Source: Archangium lansingense
GTDB lineage: Bacteria; Myxococcota; Myxococcia; Myxococcales; Myxococcaceae
Direction of reading: 5' to 3'
DNA length: 64,000 nt
Assembly (NCBI RefSeq): GCF_026626635.1
Contig: NZ_JAPNKA010000001.1
Location: 9,780,501-9,844,500 of the forward strand
Part shown: piece by piece, positions 41,770 to 51,354 of the stretch
Numbering within the stretch: position 1 is the stretch's first letter
How the letters are laid out: each line of letters begins with the position of its first letter
The notes under the pieces: generated by a model
Database searches by the model: none
The model's input: only the letters and a program-made list of their open reading frames with translations
What the model was told of the DNA's origin: nothing
Made by a program: the position numbers and the translations under genes

Positions 41770-43334
41770 ATGGCCCGTAGCTTCGACATCACCGCCGCCT
41801 CGGAGTCCATTCGTCTGGATGGCTCGCGGCAGGGGGAGATCTCTTTCACGGTGTCGAATGCAATCGGCACCCCGGTGCGGGGCCGGGTGGTGCTCGAACC
41901 GGAGGGGCAGACCCGACCCGAGTGGCTGTCCGTCGACGGCCAGGCCGAGCGTGATTTCACCGTCGACGGCACCCACACCTATGTCGTGAAGGTCTCCGTC
42001 CCCCAGAACATCCCCGAGGGGACGCACGCCTTCCATCCGCTCGTGGTGGACGTCGCCAGTCCGGACGAGCAGTACGCCAGGGGTCCGTCGGTGGGCTTCC
42101 AGGTGCCGCGCCCCTTCGTTCCTCCGAAGAAGCGGCTCCCGTGGTGGATTCCCGTGGCGGCGGTGGGGGGTTTGGCCCTCATCGTCCTGATCGCCGCTCT
42201 ATGGCCCCGCGGAGGTGGGGAGCAGGACGCTGGAACGGGGGGCTCGGGCGTCACGGAGGCGGATAGGCTGCGCTTCAACGGCATCAACAGTTACGTCGAT
42301 CTGGGAGCGCCCGCCTACCTCGATATCTCCGGGCCGATCACCCTCGAGGCGTGGATCAGACCCCTGGCCATCGATGGCGTGCGCGACATCGTGGCCCATG
42401 GCTACGCGCTCAATCCCCCGGGGGAGGTCTTCCTCCGCATCCTGGACGGAGCGTATCAGGTGGGCTCGTGGCCCGAGAACGCGGCCGTCGCGTCCACCCC
42501 CGTGCCGCCCGAGGACCTGGGCAAGTGGGTCCACCTGGCCGGGGTCTATGACGGCACGCAGTGGCTCCTGTATCGCAACGGCGTGAAGGTGGCCTCCGCC
42601 CCCACGCCCACGGGGTCCGTTCCCGTCGCTGGCCGGTGGGCCATCGGCGCGCGGGGCGGTGGCACCGAGCGATTCTTCTGGGGGGACATCCGGGATGTCC
42701 GCATCTGGAGCATCGCCCGCCCCCGGGTCTGACCTTCAACGGGAGCAATGCCTTCGTGTCCCTGGGGGACCCGGACGCTCTCGACTTCATCGGTCCGATC
42801 ACCATCGAGGCGTGGGTCAAGCCGCTGGCCACCGATGGTCTGCGCAACATCGTGGCCCGCGATTCCAGCACCAATCCCCCGGGCGCGGTCTTCCTGCGCA
42901 TCTGGGATGGGAAGTACCAGATCGGTTCGTGGAACGGGCTCGACCATCTCGTGGCGGCTCCCGTGCCACCCGAGGATCTCGACAAGTGGGTCCACCTGGC
43001 CGGGGTCTACGACGGCATTCAGTGGAGTCTGTATCGCAATGGCGAGAAGGTGGCCTCCTCGATGGACTCCATTGGTGCCGTTCCCGCCAATGTCCGCTGG
43101 GCCATCGGAGCCCAGAGTGATGGCGCGGACCGCTACTTCAAGGGGTCCATCCGGGATGTGCGCATCTGGCTCATCGCTCGCACTCCCGAGGAGCTCCGGG
43201 CCGGCATGGGGCAGCCCTTGAGCGGCCAGGAGGATGGGCTCGCCGGCTACTGGCCGATGAACGAGGGACAGAGCACCACCCTCCGGGATCTCGCGGGCCG
43301 GAACACGGGCTCGCTCCGAAATGGGCTCTGGTGA
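41770..43334 (+). CDS. Membrane-anchored tandem LamG-domain protein, frameshifted as sequenced
   Basis: The first frame (ATG 41770, with GGAGG upstream, to stop 42732) gives an N-terminal beta-rich domain (~1-115), one TM segment near 125-150 (LPWWIPVAAVGGLALIVLIA) and a first LamG domain (LRFNGINSYVDLG ... GPITLEAWIRPLA ... KWVHLAGVYDGTQWLLYRNG ... IRDVRIWSIAR). A second LamG domain continues in another frame from ~42726 to 43334 (LTFNGSNAFVSLG ... GPITIEAWVKPLA ... VHLAGVYDGIQWSLYRNG ... IRDVRIWLIAR). One missing base in the C5G3 run at 42719-42727 would join them into a ~520-residue protein. LamG (concanavalin-like) domains bind carbohydrate. The two halves are ~450-bp near-duplicates. Confidence 0.8.
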
Positions 43335-43508
43335 GGAACGGCTCCCAGCCTGAGAGGGGGGCGGAGCAGCCCGGCTGTTGGCCCAGACGCTGATGCGTAC
43401 GGCGATGCCGCACAGCTCCACGTGTGGAGCGAGGTGCTCCCGGGCCGCCGCACACCCACGCCATCGAGCAACCCTTCACTGTGCAGCACGTCTTGACCGA
43501 TGGTTCAT

Positions 43509-43525
43509 GTGGATTAATTATTCAC
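43509..43525. promoter_or_regulatory. Imperfect palindrome before the MarR-family gene (possible operator)
   Basis: GTGGATTAATTATTCAC is an imperfect inverted repeat with an AT-rich core, directly in front of the chosen ATG at 43528. MarR repressors bind such 16-20 bp AT-rich palindromes in their own promoters. The symmetry is partial, so this is tentative. Confidence 0.35.
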
Positions 43526-43527
43526 CC

Positions 43528-44016
43528 ATGGCAACCGATAGGCAAGAAGCCGGCTCGATGAGCCAGGCGGGCGAGCTCGGAGAACTCCTCGTCGCGTTCG
43601 TCAACCGCGTCTCCCACCCGCGCGGACGCGCACTGGTGTTTCTCTCCAAGGCGGGGATCACCGTCGACCAGGCGATCCTGTTGAACTTCGCGCAGGACAA
43701 CCCGGGCAGCACGCCCTCCTCCCTGGCCACGATGATGAATCTCTCGTTGCCGTCGGTGAGCCAGATGCTGGATCGCCTCTTCAAACTCGAGCTGGTGCGC
43801 CGAACGGAAGACCCGGCGGACCGCCGTCGGAAGACCATCGACGTCACGGCGAAGGCGAAGCGGTTCCTGGCGGGCTTTCGCGAGGTTCGCTCCGCCGAGT
43901 TCGTCGCGGGAACGGCGGCGCTCTCGCCCGCGACGCGAAAGGCGCTCATCGAGGCCATCAGGGCAGCCGTTGAAGAACTCTCGGCGTCGGGCCAGGACCA
44001 CGCAGGCCAGCCGTAG
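43528..44016 (+). CDS. MarR family transcriptional regulator
   Basis: A ~162-residue winged-helix regulator. The core reads GITVDQAILLNFAQDNPGST, then PSSLATMMNLSLPSVSQMLDRLFKLELVRRTEDPADRRRKTIDVTAK (in pieces): recognition helix LSLPSVSQMLDRLF and the wing DPADRRRKTIDVT typical of MarR. N- and C-terminal helices for dimerisation flank it. Start ATG 43528 is chosen over 43507, which would lie in the palindrome. It is followed 14 bp later by a VOC-family gene with a good RBS (GGAGGAG), so it likely controls it. Confidence 0.9.
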   Translation: MATDRQEAGSMSQAGELGELLVAFVNRVSHPRGRALVFLSKAGITVDQAILLNFAQDNPGSTPSSLATMMNLSLPSVSQMLDRLFKLELVRRTEDPADRRRKTIDVTAKAKRFLAGFREVRSAEFVAGTAALSPATRKALIEAIRAAVEELSASGQDHAGQP

Positions 44017-44030
44017 GAGGAGAACCCCAC

Positions 44031-44402
44031 ATGATTCAGGTCGACCACATTGGTATTGCCGCTCGAAACACGGAGTCGTCGGCGCGACGCCTCGCCGAGA
44101 TTCTCGGAGGTCCGCCGCCCATCGTGGACGGTGCGGACGATGACATGTACCGGCTCGATCTCGCGCACGGCACGTTCGTCCTGTTCAACCCCGCCGAGAA
44201 GATCGACCCGTCGCACGTCGCCTTCCGCGTTGACCAGGAGCGGTTCGACGCCATCGTCACGAGGCTCCGCACGCTGGGCGTCCCCTTCGGAAACCGACAC
44301 GACGATACGAACAACGGTTGCTCCGACGATGTCGAGCTGGGTGGCGCCGGCCGCGTCTACTTCCTCGACGAGAATGGCCACCTCTTCGAAGTAACGTGCT
44401 GA
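44031..44402 (+). CDS. VOC (glyoxalase/bleomycin-resistance) family protein
   Basis: A 123-residue two-module betaalphabetabetabeta protein. It begins IQVDHIGIAARNTESSARRL with a metal-ligand-type His, has a Glu-free middle YRLDLAHGTFVLFNP and DPSHVAFRV (second His), and ends FLDENGHLFEVTC (Glu). These positions match the four metal ligands of glyoxalase I-like dioxygenases or isomerases. The gene is cotranscribed with the MarR regulator, suggesting an inducible response to a small toxic or aromatic compound. The exact reaction is not deducible. Confidence 0.85.
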   Translation: MIQVDHIGIAARNTESSARRLAEILGGPPPIVDGADDDMYRLDLAHGTFVLFNPAEKIDPSHVAFRVDQERFDAIVTRLRTLGVPFGNRHDDTNNGCSDDVELGGAGRVYFLDENGHLFEVTC

Positions 44403-44495
44403 CGTAACGCCAGATCGCTCCTGCTACCCACGGGCAGGCTGGGCGACCGCTGAGCAGGACCCCTGGCCAGACCCACACGCCTCTCGCGGTCCAGC

Positions 44496-44770
44496 TCAGG
44501 GAATGGTGACGCGGTAGTAGTCGAGGGGAAACCCCATCTGGGTTGCCTGTGAGAGGAGCTCCGACCGCACGTTTCCCTTCACGCGGACGCCGGAGTGCGC
44601 CGGGTCGCTGCACGCGTGGATGAGGCAACGGGTGTAATTGCCCGTATAGACCGAGCCGGAGGGGAGCACCGCCGACACGAGGATCTTCACGTTGACCGGG
44701 TTGGGATTCGTGAGGTCGATATAGCCCGTGCGCGCGCCGTGATCCTTATTCCCAGCAGATACAGCTCGAG
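44496..44770 (-). pseudogene. C-terminal piece of an unrecognised exported protein
   Basis: One frame encodes KDHGARTGYIDLTNPNPVNV, KILVSAVLPSGSVYTGNYTRCLIHAC, a second Cys pair region and the end MGFPLDYYRVTIP. A plausible continuation of the N-terminal side lies in another frame and would be restored by one extra base in the GGG run at ~44750. Two cysteines suggest a disulphide. I cannot name a family. It lies between the VOC gene and the ELWxxDGT gene. Confidence 0.4.
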
Positions 44771-44942
44771 CCCGGGCAAAGCGTCAGTCTTTCCGCGCGT
44801 ATTGGCCACTCTGGAGGAGTGCTCTTGGAAGAGGTCCTCCTCCAGAGTGTCACGTGTGTGGACACGATGTTCGCCGAGCAGCATCCGGAGGACCTCGACT
44901 TCGACGTGGACAGCATCACGGAGAAGCGCATCCGCTGCAATG

Positions 44943-45906
44943 TTATCTCCGAGGGTCGTGACAGCGATCCGCGGGACGGAAAGGCAAGGCCCACAGTTCC
45001 AGGCCGGTCCTCCCGTCGTCGGCGAAGAAGAAGACATCCCAACCCGAGCGCGTGAAGCGCCCCAGCCCCACGGACGAGGCAGGACCGGGCGCGATGTCCT
45101 CTACCTGCCGCGTGCTTTCCGGTGTGCCCTGGCTCAGCCACGGCTCCCGGCCGTGACCGCTCGTCTCGGCGGTGAAGAAGAGCGTCCCCTGGATGGCCGT
45201 CAGGTCGAGCGGGGTCGACCCCAGGGGGCCGGGCTGGACATCCTTCAGCAGTCTCGTCCCACTGGCCCTCCCGGTGCTCCGCCACGGCTCGTCACCATGG
45301 GTGCCATCGTTGGCCACGAAGTACAGCACGCCCTCCATCACGGTGAGGAAGTGCGGGCGCGAGCCGCCGGGCCCGGGAAGGATGTCCTCCACCAGCACGG
45401 TGCCCTCGGGCGTCCCGTTGCTCCGCCACAGCTCCTCGCCCTCGCCCCCGGGCCCATCCGCACTGAAGAGGAGCGTGCGTCCCAGCCCGACCATCTCCCC
45501 CGGAAGGTGCAGCGTGCGGAGGCGGGTCTCCCCTCCGGGAGTCCCATCCGTCACGTACAGGTCGGCATCGTCCGCCCCAGTCCCGACCAGGAGGAAGAGG
45601 CGGTGGTTGCCCGCGGGTTCCACGTCGCGGATGGCAGTGCCGGTGAAGAGGGCGACCTCAGTCAGGTCCCCGGGCGTCCCCTCCGTCCTCCACAGCGTCG
45701 ACGTGGTACGCCCGGTGACCACACGAACAGGTTGGAGATGAAGGCGAAGTCGGGACCCGGCACGAAGTCCGCGAGCAGGAACGTGCCCCGTCCACTTGCC
45801 CGCCACCTCCACCAGCCGCTCGTCGTCCAGCCGCCGCTCGCCAAAGCGCGGCAACAGGTAGTGCGGTGGGCAATTCCAGGTGCGTCAAGTAGTCTCCCAG
45901 CCCCAT
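44943..45906 (-). pseudogene. ELWxxDGT-repeat protein, multiply frameshifted as sequenced
   Basis: The main frame contains tandem ELWxxDGT-type repeats: TLWRTEGTPGDL, LYVTDGTPGG, EELWRSNGTPEGT, DEPWRSTGRASGT, REPWLSQGTPEST, ending GLELWALPF. ELWxxDGT proteins are beta-propeller-like secreted proteins common in myxobacteria. At ~45725 and ~45785 the frame moves through TFLLADFVPGPDFAFISNLF, and a further shift lies near 45890 before a possible ATG at 45906. Each shift is repaired by a single extra base, the two at ~45725 and ~45785 in a G/C run, so sequencing error is as likely as decay. No signal peptide is visible at the presumed start. Function unknown. Confidence 0.65.
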
Positions 45907-45952
45907 CGCTTCCTTCCCATCCGACGGCCAGTCCGTCCAGAAAGAGGTTCAC

Positions 45953-46501
45953 ATGCCTCGCCGTATGCGACTCATTCCGCTCATCTTCCTCGTGTCCGCC
46001 TGCAAGGGCGAGACGGCCAAGGAGGTGACAGCCGCCGTGGTGGGCAAGGCAGTAGAGGTGACGAAGGGGGCCGGCACCGGCGTCGTCACCGGCATCGAGG
46101 AGGGTCGCAAGGGCACGGAGAGCACGGACGGCTCCAGGACGCTGTCCAAGCCCGACGAGGTGTTCGCCAGCACGGAGCTGCAGGTCATCGAGGTGAAGCC
46201 GGCCTCGCCCAAGGGCGTGGAGGTGGTGCTGGCGGTGACGAACAAGGCCACCCAGCCCATTCACCTGCTGGGCCTGCGGGACGGGGGAGGCGCGCAGCTC
46301 GTGGACAAGGAGGGCTTCTTCACGCCGCTGCTGGCGGGCGCTCCGGGCCAGCTTGGCGAGGCCATCGAGATTCCGCCCTCGGCCAAGGTGAAGGCCACGC
46401 TCATCTTCGAGGGTAACGCGGCCAAGGCGGCCCAGGTGCGCCTGTGGGGCAGGCAGTTCCCGGTGCCCGCGGGGGCGGCCACCGCCAAGGCGCAGCCGTA
46501 A
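45953..46501 (+). CDS. Hypothetical lipoprotein
   Basis: A 182-residue protein with a lipoprotein signal (MRLIPLIFLVSAC, lipobox VSAC). The mature part has a short helix (AVVGKAVEVTKGAGTGVVTG) and then a beta-sandwich-like region, LQVIEVKPASPKGVEVVLAV ... QPIHLLGLRDGGGAQLVDKEG ... IPPSAKVKATLIFEG, resembling DUF4352 or telomeric-repeat-like accessory folds. I do not recognise a named family. The start is ATG 45953, or ATG 45965 which gives a shorter signal. Presumably periplasm-facing. Confidence 0.75.
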   Translation: MPRRMRLIPLIFLVSACKGETAKEVTAAVVGKAVEVTKGAGTGVVTGIEEGRKGTESTDGSRTLSKPDEVFASTELQVIEVKPASPKGVEVVLAVTNKATQPIHLLGLRDGGGAQLVDKEGFFTPLLAGAPGQLGEAIEIPPSAKVKATLIFEGNAAKAAQVRLWGRQFPVPAGAATAKAQP

Positions 46502-46630
46502 GCGGGAACTGACACCTGGCGAGGGTGAATGCCGGCCCTACGGGCCCTCCCGCTGGCGCCGGCTCAGCATCTTCCCCCTGCTGGCGGGGCCGGAAGAGGC
46601 CAGGGAAATGTCGGCCACGGAGGTGTCATC

Positions 46631-47350
46631 GTGAAGGTACTGACATGGAACGTCCTCCACCGAGTGCACGCCGAGAACTACGGCGAGCCGACCATTCATC
46701 GTTGGCACGATGAGCCCGAGCGAGTGCGTCGCGTCGTCGACCTCCTGTCGAAGTCCTTGCGCGTCGACGGCTTCGGGGCCGCGCTGCTGCAGGAGGTGAG
46801 CGGCGACGTACTCGAGGCTCTGCGCGCTCACCTGCCGACGTGGGCCGTGCTCGACCACCCCTACCCGCGCGTGCCCAGGCAGAAGCAGCCCGGTGCGCCC
46901 ATGCGCGACCTGAGCGAGCACCTGGTGGTCGTCGCACCCGAAGGCTCGACGGTACTCAGTGCGCAGACCTTCGCAGGCGACCCCGGCAAGGGAGTGCTCG
47001 CGGTCACCCTGCCCTCTGGGCTGGTTGTCGCCAGCACGCACGTGAGTTGGGGCCCGAAGGGCGAGGCGCAGCTCACCACGCTCCGGGAGTTGTTCCACGC
47101 GTCGAGCGCGCCCGTTTGCATCGGAGGTGACTTCAACGCCGAGCGCGAGGTGCTGGTACGCGCGCTCAGCGCGGAGGTGGTGGTGGGCGCACTGTCTCCC
47201 GGCTCGCCTCGCACGCGCCCCGCGGAGGACGCAACTGGCGGCGCCGACATCGACCACCTGCTGGTCTACCGCGCGGAGCTCCGTGACTTGCGCGTGCTCG
47301 ACCACAGCGAGCTATCTGATCACCGCCCCGTCGCCGCGACCGTGACGTAA
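46631..47350 (+). CDS. Endonuclease/exonuclease/phosphatase (EEP) family protein
   Basis: A 239-residue metal-dependent phosphodiesterase of the DNase I/exonuclease III fold. Catalytic landmarks: KVLTWNVLH (Asn), AALLQEV (Glu), STHVSW (His), GGDFNAE (Asp-x-Asn), DIDHLL and the terminal SDHRPV (Asp-His). The full set is intact. The start is GTG 46631 with CGGAGG 7 bp upstream; longer starts have no conserved sequence. There is no signal peptide. It could act on nucleic acids, phosphoinositides or sphingolipid-like esters; the sequence does not decide. Confidence 0.87.
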   Translation: MKVLTWNVLHRVHAENYGEPTIHRWHDEPERVRRVVDLLSKSLRVDGFGAALLQEVSGDVLEALRAHLPTWAVLDHPYPRVPRQKQPGAPMRDLSEHLVVVAPEGSTVLSAQTFAGDPGKGVLAVTLPSGLVVASTHVSWGPKGEAQLTTLRELFHASSAPVCIGGDFNAEREVLVRALSAEVVVGALSPGSPRTRPAEDATGGADIDHLLVYRAELRDLRVLDHSELSDHRPVAATVT

Positions 47351-47406
47351 GCCGGGGTCGTTCATCTCCTCTCTGCGTCCGCGGTCAGCGGCTCGGCCCG
47401 ACAGGC

Positions 47407-50400
47407 TCATCGCCCTCGCCCCATGCGGGCGGCCTCCTTCAGCCCGCTCCACCAGGTCGTTTTCGGTCTCCGCCGGTAGATGCTCGCGGCCGGGATCTTC
47501 AATTCCACTTCCGTGCCGGCATCAGGCCGACTCCACACTTGCAGGGTGGCCCCGATCCTCGCTGCACGCTCGTGCATCCCCGCGAGGCCCCAGTGCCCCG
47601 GACGGCCGCCCATTTCGAGAATCTCCGGGGCCACGCCCGCGCCGTCGTCCCGGATCCGCACCCGCAACTCGTCGGAGTCGTAGCGGAGCTCCGCTTCCAC
47701 GGCCGTGCCCCCGGCGTGCTGGAACGCATTGAGCAAGGCCTCTCGGCCGATCAAGAAGATCTCCACCTGCACGGCCGCGTCCAACTCTTGCGGCACCCCT
47801 TCCACGACCAGACGGAACGACACCGGCATGTCCTCCGCCAACTCTTCCCCGACCTGCACGAGCGCGCCCAACAGGTCGCGGCCATCGTGGGCGGACGAGC
47901 GCAGCTCCATCACCCGGTCGCGGCCCTCGGCCAGGACCTGGTCCGCGCGGTCCAGGGCCTTCTCCATCGCCTGCCGCGCCGGCTCGTGCGAGGGAAGCTG
48001 CTCGGCAACGGCCTGCAACCGGAGCACCAGCCCCTGCACGCTCTGCAGCAAGGTGTCGTGCAGTTCCCGGGCGATACGCTCGCGCTCCGCGTGCCGCGCC
48101 TCCAGAAGGCCACGCATCTTCGCGGTCAGTTGGCGCAGGCGCAGCAGATACAGCAGCCAGAGCAGCAGCAGTCCGGCCGCCACGCAGAGCGTGCGGAACC
48201 ACCAGGTCTGGTGGAACGCGGGCGGAACGACGAGCTCGAGGCTCGCGCCGCGCTCGTTCCACACACCATCGTTGTTCGAAGCGATCACCTGGAAGCGGTA
48301 CCGCCCCGGCGCCAGGTTGCCGTAATAGGCGGTGCGCCGCGTACCAACGTCCTGCCAGTGCTCGTCCACACCTTCCAACCGGTAGCGGAAGCGTACGCGC
48401 TCGGGAATGGACAGGCTGAGCGCGGTGTAGCCGATCTCCAGGTTCACGGGATGGATCGGCAGCATCACGCCCGACACCGGCGCATACCGGCGGCCATCGG
48501 CCTTCACGGAGAGGATGGACACCGGCGGAGGCAACGAATTGCGGACGATCCGCTCGGGATCAATCCAGACCACACCGTTGCTGGTGGCGAACCACAGGCG
48601 CCCGTCGCCTCCCGCGACAGCCGTGGGCAACGGGCGCATCAGCGTTGGCCTGGCGGGGAGCCCGTCAAGGAAGTCGAACAACTCGTAGCGCACGCGATGG
48701 CTGGGATCGCTCACCGCGCGCCGGACCTCCTCCGCCGGGATGTGAAAGACCCCCGGCACCGCATGCACCCACAGGCTGCCATCAGGGCGCTCGATGATGC
48801 CGCTCACGTTGCGGAACGACTCATCACCGTCGGCGACGAGTGGACGAACCCGCTCGCCATCATGGAAGGCCAGTCCGAACTGGCCGCCGACCCACACATA
48901 CTGGCGGCCATCCGCCAGGGCGGTGATCACCCCCAGCTTGAGCCCGTCGTCCTCGGTGAACCGCCGGATCTCGTCGCCGTCGACCCGCGTGATGATGCCC
49001 CGATGATGACCCAGCCATACCCTCCCGCGACCATCGGTCATCGCGGTGTGGATGCGCTCGTCGTCCGCCAGTCCCAGCCACTCCTTCACCGAGGTCCAAC
49101 GACCATCCTTCCACTGCATCAGCGTGTGAGCCGCCGGGGACACCCAGAGAGTCCCACGACGATCGCGAGTCATGGCCTGTACCTGCATCAACGAATCCGG
49201 CGGCAGCGGGGTGACATGACTCAGACGACCGTCCTCCAGCCGCCACAGACCGTTGTCCGCGCCCAGCCAGACCCCTCCCTCTTCATCCCGGTAAGCGGAG
49301 CGGACCGGGGAATCGAGCTGCTCGAACGAGACCTCGCCGTCGCGCAAGCGCATCAGCCGGCGATTGGTGGTACCCGCCCAGACCTCGCCGCCAGCCCCCG
49401 CGACCAGGGCGAAGTCGTGCGAACCGCGCGGGAACTCCGCCAGCACCATCGAACTGGCGCGGAAGCGATCGAGCCCGCCGCTGGTGCCCACCCAGAAGTT
49501 GCCCTCGCGATCCTCGAGCACCGGCCACGCATAATCTCCGCTCAGGCCGTCCTTCTCGGTGAACGACTCCACCGCCCCGCTCACCGCCGCCGCGTCGCCG
49601 GCCGGCAAGCGATCGGGATGGGCGATGCGGCGGATCCCATCACCCAGGGTGGTGATCCACAGGCTCCCGTCGCGGGCGAACCGCATGCCCGCCGACTCCA
49701 CATGCAGGCTCGGTGAAGAGTCCGCCTGACCATGGCCAGGCACCGGAATCGGCCGCACGCCGCCTCCCGACTCAGACATCCAGATTCTTCCATCCGGCGC
49801 CTGCCTGAGCTGGAGTGTCCACCCGACGCTGGCGCCCGTAGGAACGAACCTGCGCGCGCCGCGCGGCAGATACAGCAGGGTCTTGTCGGTGGCGACCCAC
49901 AGCACGCCGTCCCGGTCCACGAAGAGAAACCGGGCCGGCCCGTCCGGATACCCCCAGGAGGCTCCGGCCTTTTCCCAGCGCGTGCCGGACAGACGGAACA
50001 CGCCTCCAGCCACTTCGGAGGCCCAGAGGTTGCCGTCCCGGTCCATGGCGAAGGAGGAAACCGTCCTGACCGGTGCGCCCTCGGCTTTGCCATACCGGGT
50101 GACACGTCCCTCTTTCAGGAGCGCGACGCCCCCGAACGAGAAGCCCAGCCACAGTCCACCGCCGGGCGCGGCGTACAAGGCCCGGATGGAGGGGAGGGGC
50201 TCGCCCGAGGGCAGCTCGAACCGCTCGAAGCGGACGCCATCGAACCGGTACAAAGAAGCGGCTGCGGTGAGCCACAGATACCCATCTTCCGTCTGAGCAA
50301 TCGCGGAGATCTGGCCGGGAGCGCCTTCCTTGATCGTCCACCGGGTGTGGTGGAACTGCGTGAGGCGCCGGTCCTGACTGAACGCCTGCGCCGTGCTCGC

Positions 50401-50484
50401 GAAGGAGGAAAGCACCGCAACGAGCCCGAGGAACAGCGCCTGATGCCAGACCCTGACGGGTCCCCTGCTCCTCGTCACCACCAT
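47407..50484 (-). CDS. Beta-propeller (Reg_prop/Y_Y_Y) sensor histidine kinase
   Basis: A 1025-residue membrane sensor. A signal peptide (ALFLGLVAVLSSFASTAQA) leads to a periplasmic region of ~14 two-component-regulator propeller repeats (e.g. GYLWLTAAASLYRFDGVRFE, GNLWASEVAGGVFRL), then a Y_Y_Y domain (RYRLEGVDEHWQDVG). One TM segment lies at ~765-785, then HisKA_3 with His ~804 in ERIARELHDTLLQSVQGL and an HATPase with DDGAGVAPE and HWGLAGMHERA. The kinase is of NarL/UhpB type. It pairs with the LuxR-type regulator 50 bp upstream. Propeller sensors often detect oligosaccharides or small organics. Confidence 0.94.
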   Translation of the reverse strand: MVVTRSRGPVRVWHQALFLGLVAVLSSFASTAQAFSQDRRLTQFHHTRWTIKEGAPGQISAIAQTEDGYLWLTAAASLYRFDGVRFERFELPSGEPLPSIRALYAAPGGGLWLGFSFGGVALLKEGRVTRYGKAEGAPVRTVSSFAMDRDGNLWASEVAGGVFRLSGTRWEKAGASWGYPDGPARFLFVDRDGVLWVATDKTLLYLPRGARRFVPTGASVGWTLQLRQAPDGRIWMSESGGGVRPIPVPGHGQADSSPSLHVESAGMRFARDGSLWITTLGDGIRRIAHPDRLPAGDAAAVSGAVESFTEKDGLSGDYAWPVLEDREGNFWVGTSGGLDRFRASSMVLAEFPRGSHDFALVAGAGGEVWAGTTNRRLMRLRDGEVSFEQLDSPVRSAYRDEEGGVWLGADNGLWRLEDGRLSHVTPLPPDSLMQVQAMTRDRRGTLWVSPAAHTLMQWKDGRWTSVKEWLGLADDERIHTAMTDGRGRVWLGHHRGIITRVDGDEIRRFTEDDGLKLGVITALADGRQYVWVGGQFGLAFHDGERVRPLVADGDESFRNVSGIIERPDGSLWVHAVPGVFHIPAEEVRRAVSDPSHRVRYELFDFLDGLPARPTLMRPLPTAVAGGDGRLWFATSNGVVWIDPERIVRNSLPPPVSILSVKADGRRYAPVSGVMLPIHPVNLEIGYTALSLSIPERVRFRYRLEGVDEHWQDVGTRRTAYYGNLAPGRYRFQVIASNNDGVWNERGASLELVVPPAFHQTWWFRTLCVAAGLLLLWLLYLLRLRQLTAKMRGLLEARHAERERIARELHDTLLQSVQGLVLRLQAVAEQLPSHEPARQAMEKALDRADQVLAEGRDRVMELRSSAHDGRDLLGALVQVGEELAEDMPVSFRLVVEGVPQELDAAVQVEIFLIGREALLNAFQHAGGTAVEAELRYDSDELRVRIRDDGAGVAPEILEMGGRPGHWGLAGMHERAARIGATLQVWSRPDAGTEVELKIPAASIYRRRPKTTWWSGLKEAARMGRGR

Positions 50485-50533
50485 CGGTGTCCTACCTCAA
50501 CGGCTACGAGCCGCTACCGCTGCGCATCCACGC

Positions 50534-51166
50534 TCAGATATCGATGATTCCCCGCTTCACCGCAACAACCACCGCATGCGTCCTGTCCCTGGCGCCGAGC
50601 TTGGTCAGGACGTTCTTCATGTGCGTCTTGACCGTCTCCTCGGAGATGCCCATCCGGGCGGCGACTTCCTTGTTGGCGTTGCCGCTGGCAACGAGGCGCA
50701 GGACGTCACATTCTCGCGCCGTCAATTCGTCGTCCGCCACGTGCTCGGCCATCTCGGTGGCGATATCCGCGGCGATGCGGCGACGTCCCGCATGCACGCT
50801 GCGGATGGTTTCCACCAACTCCTTGCGCAACATGCTCTTGAGCAAATATCCGGATGCACCAGCCTTGATGGCGCGCAACGCCTGCGTGTCGCCCTTGTAG
50901 GTCGTCAGGACGATGATTCTCGCAGCGGGGAACTCGGCGCGGATCGCGGTGATCGCATCGATGCCATTCATCGTGGGCATCTGCACGTCCATCAGCGTGA
51001 TGTCTGGCAGATGGTTGCGGAAGGATTGTAGGGCCTGCTCTCCATTCTCCGCCTCGGCGACCAGCATCATATCCGACTGTCCGGCGATCAGGCTGCTGAG
51101 CCCTTCACGCAGCAGCGGATGGTCGTCAACAATCAGGATGCGAATGGGCGAGTTCGTGGAGCTCAT
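50534..51166 (-). CDS. LuxR/NarL family response regulator
   Basis: A 210-residue two-component regulator. The receiver (~8-123) has acidic LIVDDHP, phospho-acceptor Asp60 in TLMDVQMP, and conserved Thr and Lys (IIVLTTYKG, YLLKSM). The C-terminal LuxR HTH is ELTARECDVLRLVASGNANK, then EVAARMGISEETVKTHMKNVLTKLG. It is transcribed just ahead of the propeller kinase and is the presumed recipient of its phosphate. It is divergent from the DoxX-isochorismatase-amidohydrolase-MFS genes, whose promoter region it shares, so these are probable targets. Confidence 0.94.
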   Translation of the reverse strand: MSSTNSPIRILIVDDHPLLREGLSSLIAGQSDMMLVAEAENGEQALQSFRNHLPDITLMDVQMPTMNGIDAITAIRAEFPAARIIVLTTYKGDTQALRAIKAGASGYLLKSMLRKELVETIRSVHAGRRRIAADIATEMAEHVADDELTARECDVLRLVASGNANKEVAARMGISEETVKTHMKNVLTKLGARDRTHAVVVAVKRGIIDI

Positions 51167-51354
51167 CGCTCAGCGCCCTCCACCCGGGAACATCGCGCTT
51201 CGTCGTGGAAACATCGGCTTCGTCCCGTTGGGCTAGACCAGCGAACGGACACTGGATAGCCGCCATCGGCATCTTTGGAATCCCCCGAAATAGGGAGGCC
51301 CAGCTCCCTTATCCCAGATATAATCTCGCTGCACCAGGGGGGTAATGTAGGCCG

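Noticed and set aside
44819-45055. A 78-codon plus-strand frame in the ELWxxDGT region
   Set aside because: It ends in an Arg run, has no RBS, and overlaps better-supported minus-strand repeat protein coding.
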